DNA of 35,835 nucleotides from an uncultured Muribaculaceae bacterium. GTDB taxonomy: Bacteria > Bacteroidota > Bacteroidia > Bacteroidales > Muribaculaceae. Under the pieces are notes generated by a model. It had not been told where the DNA came from. It was given only the letters and a program-made list of their open reading frames with translations, and made no database searches. A program made the position numbers and the translations under genes. The stretch covers positions 1 through 35,835 of the forward strand of contig CAJTXL010000028.1 in the NCBI GenBank assembly GCA_910583525.1, in the 5' to 3' direction. This document shows, in pieces, positions 7,645-15,253 of this stretch (the stretch's first letter is position 1; every line of letters starts with the position of its first letter).

Positions 7645-8691
7645 ATGGATAAAGCCCCGTCATTAGGCAATCTGAGCGCACGCGATGTCAGCATTGACAC
7701 CAGCGGTGCCATTTTCCGCTCCCGCATTTTCACCGTGGGAGAGCTTCTCGACATGTTCGGTGACGGGAAACTGGACTTTATCTGCGGCAAGCCCTTCCGC
7801 ACATGGTTGCTGCGTCAGCGCGCACGTGTGGTGGAAAATCTTTTGATGGGCCTCCCGCCAACCTCCATACACCTTGACGGCGCTTCCGGCCGATGGCATG
7901 TAGTCGACGGCAGCGAATGCCTTAAGGCCTATCTTGATTTTCACAACGGCAAATTAGAGATTAAAGATTCTGTAATCCTTGCCGAGCAGACCGACACACT
8001 CACTTTCGACACCTTGCCACAGCGCCTCAAAGAGCGCTTTCTCAATGCGCCCGTAGGGGGATATATCCTGACACCGGACTGCAGTTTCTACGACCGCCTG
8101 TGGTTCTACTCATCGGCATTGATACACCAAGCCGTGCCTCGGACATCGCTGTGGGACTGCGTAATGTGGTTTCACAATGATATTTCCAAGTCTGTAAAGC
8201 GCTTTGCTAAAAAAATCGGCGTAGCCGATGCAAGGATACTTTGGTCCATAATACTTGGCATTTCATTGTCGGACCGACTCAGCGACAACAATGCCCTGTT
8301 AGGCAATTCGAAGCGCTCTAATACAATCGCCGAGAAAATGCCATTCGACATATTCGAGTGCATCTCGCTGTCGGTAATCGATAAAATCGACATGGCAATC
8401 GGCCAAAGCGAGAATGCACGCAAGCGTCTGCGCACAATGACCGAAATGGTTCAGTCACTTCACGAATACGACGGCATGCCACATCGGCTAAACGACAAGG
8501 AAATCTGCCTCGGGCTTGCCATGGGATATTTCTACGCCAACAACACATCCAAGCTATCGACTTTGGATATCGACCATTTTATAAATGCTTGGGACTTAGG
8601 CAAGCCCTATCTCAGGGAGAAGACTGTAAAGAAATATATTGAAAGAGCTACCGAAATAATCAAAATAATATCGGATGATACGCACGATTGA
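7645..8691 (+). CDS. DUF262-like protein with degenerate DGQQR motif, putative defence component
   Basis: This 348-residue protein resembles the N-terminal domain of DUF262 (GmrSD-type) proteins. The early segment FTVGELLDMF, the stretch VVENLLMGLPPTSIHLDG at about 62-79 and the hydrophobic run before VVDG all fit the family pattern. The signature DGQQR, which in characterised members belongs to the nucleotide-binding or nuclease site, reads DGSEC here (88-92). The enzyme may therefore be altered or inactive and act as a sensor or scaffold. The C-terminal 200 residues are helical and I do not recognise them. It overlaps the ATPase gene by 17 bases. No alternative upstream start exists that leaves the promoter intact. 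A defence role is inferred from the neighbours. Confidence 0.6.
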   Translation: MDKAPSLGNLSARDVSIDTSGAIFRSRIFTVGELLDMFGDGKLDFICGKPFRTWLLRQRARVVENLLMGLPPTSIHLDGASGRWHVVDGSECLKAYLDFHNGKLEIKDSVILAEQTDTLTFDTLPQRLKERFLNAPVGGYILTPDCSFYDRLWFYSSALIHQAVPRTSLWDCVMWFHNDISKSVKRFAKKIGVADARILWSIILGISLSDRLSDNNALLGNSKRSNTIAEKMPFDIFECISLSVIDKIDMAIGQSENARKRLRTMTEMVQSLHEYDGMPHRLNDKEICLGLAMGYFYANNTSKLSTLDIDHFINAWDLGKPYLREKTVKKYIERATEIIKIISDDTHD

Positions 8692-9775
8692 TCTCCACAA
8701 CTTCAAGTGCTTCAAAGATGTAAGCTTCAGCACGAAGCCCCTCACCATCCTCACCGGCGCCAACGGTGCCGGTAAATCGAGCCTGCTGCAGGCTCTGCTG
8801 ATGATGCGACAGAGCTATTCGCCCGAGGAACGCTCAATCGGCAACCGTATCACCCTGCAAGGCGACCTTATCAATCTGATAAGCAGCGACAAGGTGAAGA
8901 ATAAGTTTGCCGAAGACAATTCTGTGACAATCACAGTCGACGATACCACCATGGACGATGACTTCACACTCGAAATAGTCAATGCAGGCACTACCGAGGT
9001 CGAACCGGATGCTATTTACTCCAACAACAGAGCGGAGGCCGTCGAAAAGATGTCGCTCTACGCCGACGATTTTCTATATCTGTATGCCAACCGCCTGTCG
9101 CCCGCGGCCGAGTACAAGCGCAGCGGTCGAACACTCTACACCGACAGCCGCCTGGGCGACCGTAGCGGCTCGGAGACGGCATTCTGCCTGCAGCGCGCTC
9201 TCGACGACAACACAGCACTTACGGTCGGCACGTTCGACCTCTCGGGCAACGGCGATGTGGCATCGAATGTCAGCCGCTGGATTTCGTACATCACAGGCAG
9301 CGAGCTTAAAGTCAAACCCGATTCTATAAGCACCGACCGTGTGAAGCTCATATTCACCCCACGCTGCGGCGAAGCCACCGATGCCACCAACATGGCCTTC
9401 GGCGACACATATATCCTGCCCATCGTCACAGGCATACTCACAGCACGCCCCGGCTCTCTTGTGATTGTGGAGAACCCCGAGGCACATCTCCACCCACGGG
9501 CACAGCGCCGCATGGGAGAGTTCCTCGCTGCTGCAGCCGAGGGTGGTATACAGTTATTCATCGAGACCCACAGCGACCACCTGCTCAACGGCATACGCCT
9601 ATCGGCAAAGAAGGGTAAACTTGCGCCCGACAATGCCATAGTGCAGTTCATCGAAGAGACCAAAGGCGAACACCTCCGCCACGAGATAGAGCTTAAGGCC
9701 GACGGCACCCTCACCAACTGGCCACGGGGCTTCTTCAACGAATGGGAAGCTGCGCTGAGCGAACTCGTTGACTGA
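8675..9775 (+). CDS. AAA ATPase, DUF3696 type (SMC/ABC-like)
   Basis: This 366-residue soluble ATPase begins with the typical IRTIDLHNFKCF strand-helix. Walker A is GANGAGKS (28-35). The Walker B region is VIVENPEAHLHP at about 263-274, with an H-loop region ETHSDHLLNG near 296. The C-terminus has NWPRGFFNEWEAAL, matching the WPxGFF signature of DUF3696. Such ATPases occur in defence operons of the OLD/Septu-like group, usually next to an effector gene. It starts inside the end of the DUF262-like gene and ends 5 bases before the third gene, so the three are probably translationally coupled and their products may form a complex. ATPase identity is firm; its trigger is unknown. Confidence 0.85.
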   Translation: MIRTIDLHNFKCFKDVSFSTKPLTILTGANGAGKSSLLQALLMMRQSYSPEERSIGNRITLQGDLINLISSDKVKNKFAEDNSVTITVDDTTMDDDFTLEIVNAGTTEVEPDAIYSNNRAEAVEKMSLYADDFLYLYANRLSPAAEYKRSGRTLYTDSRLGDRSGSETAFCLQRALDDNTALTVGTFDLSGNGDVASNVSRWISYITGSELKVKPDSISTDRVKLIFTPRCGEATDATNMAFGDTYILPIVTGILTARPGSLVIVENPEAHLHPRAQRRMGEFLAAAAEGGIQLFIETHSDHLLNGIRLSAKKGKLAPDNAIVQFIEETKGEHLRHEIELKADGTLTNWPRGFFNEWEAALSELVD

Positions 9776-9780
9776 GAGCC

Positions 9781-10659
9781 ATGGACGTGTATTTCAACGA
9801 TTGGTCGTGCGCCGGTCAAGGCAGTCTCAGAAGCCATATAAACGAAATAAACGACTTCATCGCACTCCTCAAAGCACTCGCAGACACCCGCATATGCACA
9901 ATGGTGCTCGACGTCAAGCCGTCGGCACTAACTCTGTGCGACTTTCCACTCAGCCAATGTCACATACCTATTGACGACTGCGCCGAGGCCGGTTTCAGGA
10001 GCCTCGTCTTAGGCATTTTCAACTACTTCGGACGCACGGAGCTTGACACCACACATATTTTCTCCAAGCCTGCCGCCAACGACTCTGTACTGCTTGGCAA
10101 CGCACAATTCCACGGCTGCCCCTCGGCTAGCCTCTGCTTCGACAATCTTTACGCCTCCGACAAAGTATACGGACTGAAAAACGGACGTCGGGCTTTTGTG
10201 ACCAACCTTTACAAGCCCGAGAGCATCGACGTACTGGCGCCAAAACTATACTCCCGCACCCAATGCGCCACACACAAAGCTCTCGAAGAGCCGCTGTGGA
10301 ACACCGACGCCACAAGCAAGTATATGGCTGACCTTGAAGAAAGAATCAAAGCCGATATACAGTCGCACCCCGACGAGAAGATTCACATTTTGCTGAAACA
10401 TGCAACGGTGATTGCCAACCTAAACGGATGGATATACCACGAAAACGTATCAAAAAAGAACAGCAACCGAGGTCGCATACGCCACATTTTCAAAGCGGCC
10501 GACCTTAGCGGCACAGCTTACCTGAGCGTCGACCTTGAGAAAACAAACGTCTATTTTGAACTGCACGACAAGCGTGGACACCACCGAGGCGAATACAAAT
10601 GGGACGGCACCAAATCGGACGACGGCGATAACAAAGCCTACCACGACATCGATGTGTGA
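9781..10659 (+). CDS. Unrecognised third protein of the DUF262/ATPase operon
   Basis: I do not recognise a family for this 292-residue soluble protein. There is no signal peptide or membrane segment. The N-terminal 130 residues have short hydrophobic strands alternating with polar helices and several Cys residues. Residues about 165-195 contain HKALEEPLWN, and the segment IHILLKHATVIANLNGWIYHENVSKKN follows. The end (ISVDLEK-like YLSVDLEKTNVYFELHD, then RGEYKWDGT) looks like a small beta-sandwich or hairpin domain with His residues. It starts 5 bases after the ATPase stop, with GAG upstream as a weak ribosome site. As the only member of the operon without a recognisable activity, it may be the effector or the target-recognition part. 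This is inference. Confidence 0.6.
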   Translation: MDVYFNDWSCAGQGSLRSHINEINDFIALLKALADTRICTMVLDVKPSALTLCDFPLSQCHIPIDDCAEAGFRSLVLGIFNYFGRTELDTTHIFSKPAANDSVLLGNAQFHGCPSASLCFDNLYASDKVYGLKNGRRAFVTNLYKPESIDVLAPKLYSRTQCATHKALEEPLWNTDATSKYMADLEERIKADIQSHPDEKIHILLKHATVIANLNGWIYHENVSKKNSNRGRIRHIFKAADLSGTAYLSVDLEKTNVYFELHDKRGHHRGEYKWDGTKSDDGDNKAYHDIDV

Positions 10660-10703
10660 CAGACCCGAACATTAGGCCTGCCGGCGGCGTTATAGCTCAT
10701 GGT

Positions 10704-10754
10704 TGACAAAATGTCAGTCGCCGACTGACAAGAACCCGTTTGGCGCGATATTTG
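10704..10754 (+). promoter_or_regulatory. groES upstream region: overlapping palindromes over the promoter
   Basis: TGTCAGTCG (10712-10720) and CGACTGACA (10722-10730) form a perfect 19-bp palindrome. Its left half also pairs with TGACA at 10704-10708 to give TGACA-AAA-TGTCA. A -7-like GATATTTG is at 10747-10754; a CTG at 10725-10727, inside the right arm, has -33 spacing. A protein bound here would cover the promoter. The sequence is not the CIRCE element of HrcA. Confidence 0.55.
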
Positions 10755-10801
10755 CATAAATACTCTCAGAACATCGAAAAAACATAAAAATATATTCTAC
10801 T

Positions 10802-11074
10802 ATGAAACTCAAACCACTTGCCGACCGCGTAATCATACAACCCACGGCGGCAGAAGAAGTGACAGCATCGGGCATCATTATCCCTGACTCTGCTAAAGAG
10901 AAACCTCTCCGCGGAACGGTTCTCGCCGTAGGCAACGGCACCAAAGACGAAGAAATGGTGCTCAAAGAAGGCGACAAAGTCCTCTACGGCAAATATGCGG
11001 GCACCGAAATCGACCTCGACGGCGAAAAAGTGCTCATAATGCGCCAGAACGAAGTCCTCGCTGTCATCGAATAA
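10802..11074 (+). CDS. groES: Co-chaperonin GroES (Cpn10)
   Basis: This 90-residue protein is full length for Cpn10. It has the canonical start KPLADRVIIQP, the mobile-loop region around residues 16-32 (EEVTASGIIIPDSAKEKP), the roof motif GNGT and the C-terminal VLAVIE. It forms the heptameric lid of the GroEL folding chamber in the cytoplasm. It precedes groEL by 20 bases in the usual two-gene operon. The palindromic element upstream suggests repressor control of the heat-shock type, although no regulator gene is in the window. Identification is secure. Confidence 0.97.
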   Translation: MKLKPLADRVIIQPTAAEEVTASGIIIPDSAKEKPLRGTVLAVGNGTKDEEMVLKEGDKVLYGKYAGTEIDLDGEKVLIMRQNEVLAVIE

Positions 11075-11094
11075 CAACATAAAAACATATCATC

Positions 11095-12726
11095 ATGGCT
11101 AAAGAAATCAAATTCAATATCGAAGCTCGCGACGAGCTTAAAAAAGGTGTCGACGCCCTTGCCGACGCCGTCAAAGTGACCCTTGGCCCCAAAGGCCGCA
11201 ACGTAATCATCGGCAAACAGTTCGGCGCGCCCCACATCACAAAAGACGGCGTAACCGTTGCACGTGAAGTCGAGCTTGAAGACCCCATGCAGAACATGGG
11301 CGCTCAGCTCGTCAAAGAAGTGGCATCGAAGACAGGCGACGACGCAGGCGACGGCACAACCACAGCTACCGTCCTGGCCCAGGCAATCATAGGCGTAGGC
11401 CTCAAGAACGTGACCGCCGGAGCAAACCCCATGGACCTCAAACGCGGCATCGACAAAGCCGTGGCAGAAGTTGTGGCAGGCATAGGCGAAATGAGCGAAG
11501 AAGTAGGCGACGACTTCAAGAAAATCGAAGACGTGGCACGTGTTTCGGCAAACAACGACGAAACAATAGGACGCCTCATCGCCGAAGCCATGGAGAAAGT
11601 CAAGAAAGAAGGCGTAATCACCGTCGACGAAGCAAAAGGCACCGAAACGACAATCGAAGTCGTTGAAGGCATGCAGTTCGACCGTGGCTACATATCGCCC
11701 TACTTCGTTACCGACACCGAAAAAATGGAGTGCGTAATGGACAGCCCCTTCATCCTGCTCCACGACAAAAAAATCTCCAACCTCAAAGACATCCTGCCCG
11801 TCCTCGAAGCCACCGCACAGAGCGGACGTCCCCTGCTTATCATCGCTGAAGACGTCGACCAGGACGCTCTCGCAGCCCTCGTGGTGAACCGTCTCCGTGG
11901 CTCGCTCAAAATCTGCGCCGTCAAAGCTCCCGGCTTCGGCGACCGCCGCAAAGAGATGCTCGAAGACATCGCCATCCTCACCGGCGGTACCGTCATCTCC
12001 GAAGAAAAAGGCATGCAGCTCGCAAACGCCACCATGCAGGACCTCGGCACGGCAAACCGTGTTACCGTCAACAAAGAAAACACCACCATCGTAAACCGCG
12101 ACGGTAACAAAGAGAAAATCGCTGCCCGCGTAGCCCAGATTAAGGCTCAAATCGCACAGACGACAAGCGACTACGACCGCGAGAAACTCCAGGAACGCCT
12201 CGCCAAACTCGCCGGCGGCGTGGCCGTGCTCCACGTAGGCGCACCCTCCGAAGTCGAGATGAAAGAAAAGAAAGACCGCGTCGACGACGCCCTCAGCGCC
12301 ACTCGCGCGGCTATCGCCGAAGGCATCGTGCCCGGCGGCGGCGTAGCATACATCCGCTGCCTCGACCGTCTCGCCAAGCTCAAAGGTGCCAACGACGACG
12401 AGCAGACAGGTATCGCCATCGTAGAACGCGCCATCGAAGAACCTATCCGCCAGATTGCAGCCAACGCAGGCGTCGAAGGAGCTGTCGTTGTTCAGCGCGT
12501 ACGCGATGGAATAGCCGACTTCGGCTACAACGCACGCACCGACAAATACGAGAACCTCATGGCCGCAGGCGTAATCGACCCGGCCAAAGTAACCCGTGTA
12601 GCCCTCGAAAACGCCGCTTCAATCGCCGGCATGTTCCTCACCACAGAATGTGTCATCGCCGAGAAGAAAGAAGAAAACCCGGCAGCCCCCGCTCCCGGCA
12701 TGGGCGGCATGGGCGGCATGATGTAA
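11095..12726 (+). CDS. groEL: Chaperonin GroEL (Hsp60)
   Basis: This 543-residue protein is full length for the 60-kDa chaperonin. It shows KFNIEARDELKKGVDALADAVKVTLGPKGRNV at the start, the ATP-binding GDGTTTATVLAQAI, the conserved apical-domain segments, GIVPGGGVAY near residue 410, and the flexible C-terminal tail of Gly-Gly-Met repeats. With GroES it folds cytoplasmic proteins in an ATP cycle. It is the second gene of the groES-groEL operon and is followed by a strong terminator. Nothing in the sequence looks unusual. Confidence 0.98.
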   Translation: MAKEIKFNIEARDELKKGVDALADAVKVTLGPKGRNVIIGKQFGAPHITKDGVTVAREVELEDPMQNMGAQLVKEVASKTGDDAGDGTTTATVLAQAIIGVGLKNVTAGANPMDLKRGIDKAVAEVVAGIGEMSEEVGDDFKKIEDVARVSANNDETIGRLIAEAMEKVKKEGVITVDEAKGTETTIEVVEGMQFDRGYISPYFVTDTEKMECVMDSPFILLHDKKISNLKDILPVLEATAQSGRPLLIIAEDVDQDALAALVVNRLRGSLKICAVKAPGFGDRRKEMLEDIAILTGGTVISEEKGMQLANATMQDLGTANRVTVNKENTTIVNRDGNKEKIAARVAQIKAQIAQTTSDYDREKLQERLAKLAGGVAVLHVGAPSEVEMKEKKDRVDDALSATRAAIAEGIVPGGGVAYIRCLDRLAKLKGANDDEQTGIAIVERAIEEPIRQIAANAGVEGAVVVQRVRDGIADFGYNARTDKYENLMAAGVIDPAKVTRVALENAASIAGMFLTTECVIAEKKEENPAAPAPGMGGMGGMM

Positions 12727-12752
12727 GCCAACGCACATAAAAAACAATTGTG

Positions 12753-12804
12753 TAGGAGATAAACATCTCATAATACGATGTTTATCTCCTATTTTCGTTT
12801 TTAC
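12753..12804 (+). terminator. Terminator of the groES-groEL operon
   Basis: TAGGAGATAAACATC (12753-12767) and GATGTTTATCTCCTA (12777-12791) form a perfect 15-bp stem with a 9-base loop. It is followed by TTTTCGTTTTT. This is a clear intrinsic terminator, and it also separates the operon from the convergent higBA pair. Confidence 0.85.
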
Positions 12805-12917
12805 CTTACACCAGTTAGATTATGCCCTTGCCGGCCGAACAAACAACAAAGGCACATCCGAGTATGAATGCACCTTTATTTACTTATTCTAAAGAATGTT
12901 ACTTCCTGTAGATTGTC

Positions 12918-13283
12918 TTACACGCCGAGAACGATAGCGGGAGAAATATTCAGTTTCTTACTGAGAACTCGTCCGACCTGCAAGGTAGGCTCACTCTTGC
13001 CGGAGAGATATGCACAAACTCGCGAAGGACTTACGCCAATTAATTTGGCAAGAGAAGCCTGATTCAGACCCATCTCATACATGCGTAGCTTAATCACATC
13101 GACAAGCGTCGGGTCTCCGACAGCATAGTGTGCCTCGGAATAATCAGCGACGAGATTTGAGAGAAGAACCAACTCGATGTAATTCGGGTCTGTCTTCGGC
13201 GTTTCGTCGTTGACGAGAGGGAGCAGCTGCTCCACCCTTGCAACGGCCCATTCATACTGGCTTTCATTTTCAATCTTAGTCAT
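12918..13283 (-). CDS. higA: HigA-type antitoxin, XRE-family HTH
   Basis: This 121-residue protein has a C-terminal helix-turn-helix of the XRE family (about residues 65-115: MYEMGLNQASLAKLIGVSPSRVCAYLSGKSEPTL). The N-terminal 60 residues are helical, with YEWAVARVEQLLPL and DPNYIELVLLSNLVADY as seen in HigA antitoxins paired with HigB_toxin-family toxins. It should bind and neutralise the toxin encoded immediately upstream and repress the shared promoter. It lies 12 bases after the toxin gene, in the toxin-first order usual for higBA. It is convergent with groEL. The base composition is slightly more AT rich than in the neighbouring operons, in line with a mobile accessory module. Confidence 0.88.
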   Translation of the reverse strand: MTKIENESQYEWAVARVEQLLPLVNDETPKTDPNYIELVLLSNLVADYSEAHYAVGDPTLVDVIKLRMYEMGLNQASLAKLIGVSPSRVCAYLSGKSEPTLQVGRVLSKKLNISPAIVLGV

Positions 13284-13295
13284 ATCCTTATACTA

Positions 13296-13589
13296 TTAGA
13301 TGGTGGAACAATCAATTCGGTCATACTCTGCATGTGTGCCTATAAAGCGAATATAGACAAACTGCGGTCTAAACTGAACAACAACTACCAACCTATAATC
13401 GTTGCCCTTGATATTGAATACATAGTGCTGATTGCCTACATAGTCAACAGAGTTGAAAGTATCTTTTATGTCAGCAAGTGTCTTCCATTGGCTGCTTTTC
13501 ACTTTCCTTATCCAATCCTGGATGGCTGATTTGGCTTCCGGATGGCAGTCCGCATAATCCTTCAAGGGTTTTTCGGTGAATATCCTCAT
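13296..13589 (-). CDS. higB: HigB-type mRNA interferase toxin
   Basis: This 97-residue protein has the hallmarks of the HigB_toxin family (RelE/ParE fold): HYVFNIKGNDYRLVVVV in the middle and FVYIRFIGTHAEYDRID at the end. The length is typical. Members cut mRNA on the ribosome and slow growth when the antitoxin is lost. The Arg, Tyr and His residues of these two segments are the likely active-site group. It is the first gene of the pair on the minus strand, 26 bases downstream of a -7 box, and it is intact, so the module may be active. Confidence 0.9.
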   Translation of the reverse strand: MRIFTEKPLKDYADCHPEAKSAIQDWIRKVKSSQWKTLADIKDTFNSVDYVGNQHYVFNIKGNDYRLVVVVQFRPQFVYIRFIGTHAEYDRIDCSTI

Positions 13590-13611
13590 TGTCGGTTATT
13601 GTTGTTTGATA

Positions 13612-13626
13612 TTGCAAATTTAGCAA
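13612..13626 (-). promoter_or_regulatory. higBA promoter -7 box inside a quasi-palindrome
   Basis: On the minus strand TAAATTTG (plus 13615-13622) is a perfect -7 box. It is embedded in a 15-base quasi-palindrome (13612-13626) whose arms TTGC and GCAA match exactly, with one mismatched pair inside. An operator overlapping the -7 box would allow HigA autorepression. No clear -33 TTG was found at the expected distance. Confidence 0.5.
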
Positions 13627-13728
13627 TAAAATTTCTTTTTACGGAATTCCCAAATAAAAAAATACTTGAGCATTATCAAATAAGCAAATGTGTTTGGTGC
13701 AATATAGACATTCCAATATATATTTACG

Positions 13729-13784
13729 TATTTTTGCCCTCTGCCGCATTCTCTAAGAGCGCCGTACATTCATCGGCGCTCTTA
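13729..13784 (+). promoter_or_regulatory. Sulfatase promoter and leader hairpin
   Basis: TATTTTTG at 13729-13736 is a perfect -7 box; the -33 is unclear. Transcription would start near 13743. The leader then contains a perfect 11-bp stem, TAAGAGCGCCG (13754-13764) with CGGCGCTCTTA (13774-13784) and a 9-base loop, ending 14 bases before the ATG. There is no T tract, so it looks more like a structural leader element than a terminator. No Shine-Dalgarno is visible between stem and ATG. Confidence 0.5.
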
Positions 13785-13798
13785 TAGCCTCATACCCC

Positions 13799-15196
13799 AT
13801 GAAAAAACTAAGCTATCTATGCCTTGGCCTCAGCGGCCTCACGACTCTCCACAACCCGTGCGCCGTGGCCGCAGCCGAAACCGGCAAAAACGACATTCGC
13901 AAACCAAATATCGTGCTGCTACTGACCGACGACCAGGGCTACGGCGACATACGCTGCTATGGCAACCCCGACGTCAACACTCCCAATCTTGACAGGCTCG
14001 CCGCAGAGGGTACGCGTTTTACCGACTTCTACGCCGGTGCCGCCGTATCGACCGCATCGCGTGCCGGACTGCTCACAGGCCGTTATGCCGAACGCGTCGG
14101 GACGCCGGGAGTGCTCAGCGACAACTCCGACAAAGGCATCAGGCCGGGAGAGTTCACATTGGCCGACTATCTCAAACAAAACAACTACGCCACAGGCATG
14201 GTCGGTAAATGGCACCTCGGCTGCCAGCCGCAGTACATGCCCGTCAGGCACGGGTTCACCGAGTTCTTCGGTCTGCCCTACTCTATGGACATGTGGCCAT
14301 TCCATCCCCAGCCCAGCCACCAGTACAAGCCGCTGCCGCTCTACAACAACGAAGAAGTGGTCGAATACAATCCGCAGGTCGACCGCATGACAACCCGTCT
14401 CACCGAGCGAGCCGTAAAATTCATCAAAGACCACAAAGACGAGCCGTTCTTTCTCTACTTCCCCTACACTCAGCCGCACGTGCCCCTTGGCGTGTCCGAC
14501 AAGTTCAAAGGCAAATCAGGGCACGGCCTTTACGCCGACGTGCTGATGGAAATCGATTGGTCCGTAGGTCAAGTGATGAAAACCTTGAAAGACAACGGAC
14601 TCGACGAAAACACCATCGTGATTTTTACATCCGACAACGGCCCTTGGCTCAGCTACGGCAACCACGGGGGCTGTACCCTCGGCCTGCGCGAAGGAAAAGG
14701 CACCACCTTCGACGGCGGACAGCGCGTGCCAATGATAATGCGCATGCCCGGCACAATCCCGGCAGGCAAAGTATCCGATCAATTCTTCTCTGCGCTCGAC
14801 ATCACACCCACCTTAGTAGCCCTGACCGGTGCCGAGATGCCTCGCATGAACGCCTTCGACGGCGAAAACGCCTGGGACATAATGACAGGCAATCCCGACA
14901 GCACACACAAGCCGTTCTACTTCGTCAACAACTGCAAGGTAGAGGCCGTGCGCGACGGCAAATGGAAATGCGTCGCTCCCCATCACTATCGCATCGTCAC
15001 CGAGCCTGGGCGCGACGGACGACCGGGCAAGCAAATCAACAACGGTGCATATACCGGCTTAGCGCTATTCGACATGGAGACAGACCCGTACGAAAGCAAC
15101 AATCTCGCCGATAAATATCCCGAAATCGCAGCAGATATGCTGAAAATGATTATGGAATATCAACTCGACATCGACAAAGCCGTAAAAGCAAAATAA
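13799..15196 (+). CDS. Secreted Ser-type sulfatase
   Basis: This 465-residue protein has an N-terminal signal peptide of about 26 residues. PNIVLLLTDDQGYGD supplies the metal-binding Asp pair (44-45). The sulfatase signature is STASRAGLLTGR with Ser84 at the formylglycine position; a Ser-type site needs maturation by an anaerobic sulfatase-maturating radical SAM enzyme. VGKWHLG and TSDNGPWLSYGNHGG are further family motifs. It should hydrolyse sulfate esters in the periplasm, for instance on mucin or glycosaminoglycans, but the substrate cannot be read from the sequence. There is no SusCD pair or maturase next to it, so it is an orphan here. It ends before a long hairpin. It is intact and of usual length. 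Confidence 0.9.
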   Translation: MKKLSYLCLGLSGLTTLHNPCAVAAAETGKNDIRKPNIVLLLTDDQGYGDIRCYGNPDVNTPNLDRLAAEGTRFTDFYAGAAVSTASRAGLLTGRYAERVGTPGVLSDNSDKGIRPGEFTLADYLKQNNYATGMVGKWHLGCQPQYMPVRHGFTEFFGLPYSMDMWPFHPQPSHQYKPLPLYNNEEVVEYNPQVDRMTTRLTERAVKFIKDHKDEPFFLYFPYTQPHVPLGVSDKFKGKSGHGLYADVLMEIDWSVGQVMKTLKDNGLDENTIVIFTSDNGPWLSYGNHGGCTLGLREGKGTTFDGGQRVPMIMRMPGTIPAGKVSDQFFSALDITPTLVALTGAEMPRMNAFDGENAWDIMTGNPDSTHKPFYFVNNCKVEAVRDGKWKCVAPHHYRIVTEPGRDGRPGKQINNGAYTGLALFDMETDPYESNNLADKYPEIAADMLKMIMEYQLDIDKAVKAK

Positions 15197-15220
15197 CTTA
15201 CTTTTTTGCGACAACCCCAA

Positions 15221-15253
15221 AGCGGCCTCGGCGATACAATCGTCGGGGCCGCT
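15221..15253 (+). terminator. Hairpin after the sulfatase gene
   Basis: A 15-base arm at 15221-15235 pairs with 15239-15253 around the three-base loop ACA, with two G-T wobbles. The stem is strongly GC rich. No T tract follows (CCACGTTTC), so termination is likely but not proved. Confidence 0.6.

Noticed and set aside
10680..10735. CIRCE (HrcA) element before groES
   Set aside because: The palindrome TGTCAGTCG/CGACTGACA does not match the CIRCE half-sites TTAGCACTC/GAGTGCTAA.
10984..12234. 416-codon open frame antisense to groEL
   Set aside because: It lies entirely opposite a certain gene; its Phe, Val, Asp and His bias is the mirror of the codon use of groEL.
13542..13787. 81-codon frame between higB and the sulfatase
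   Set aside because: It begins inside higB on the opposite strand and runs across the predicted higB and sulfatase promoters; no motif.
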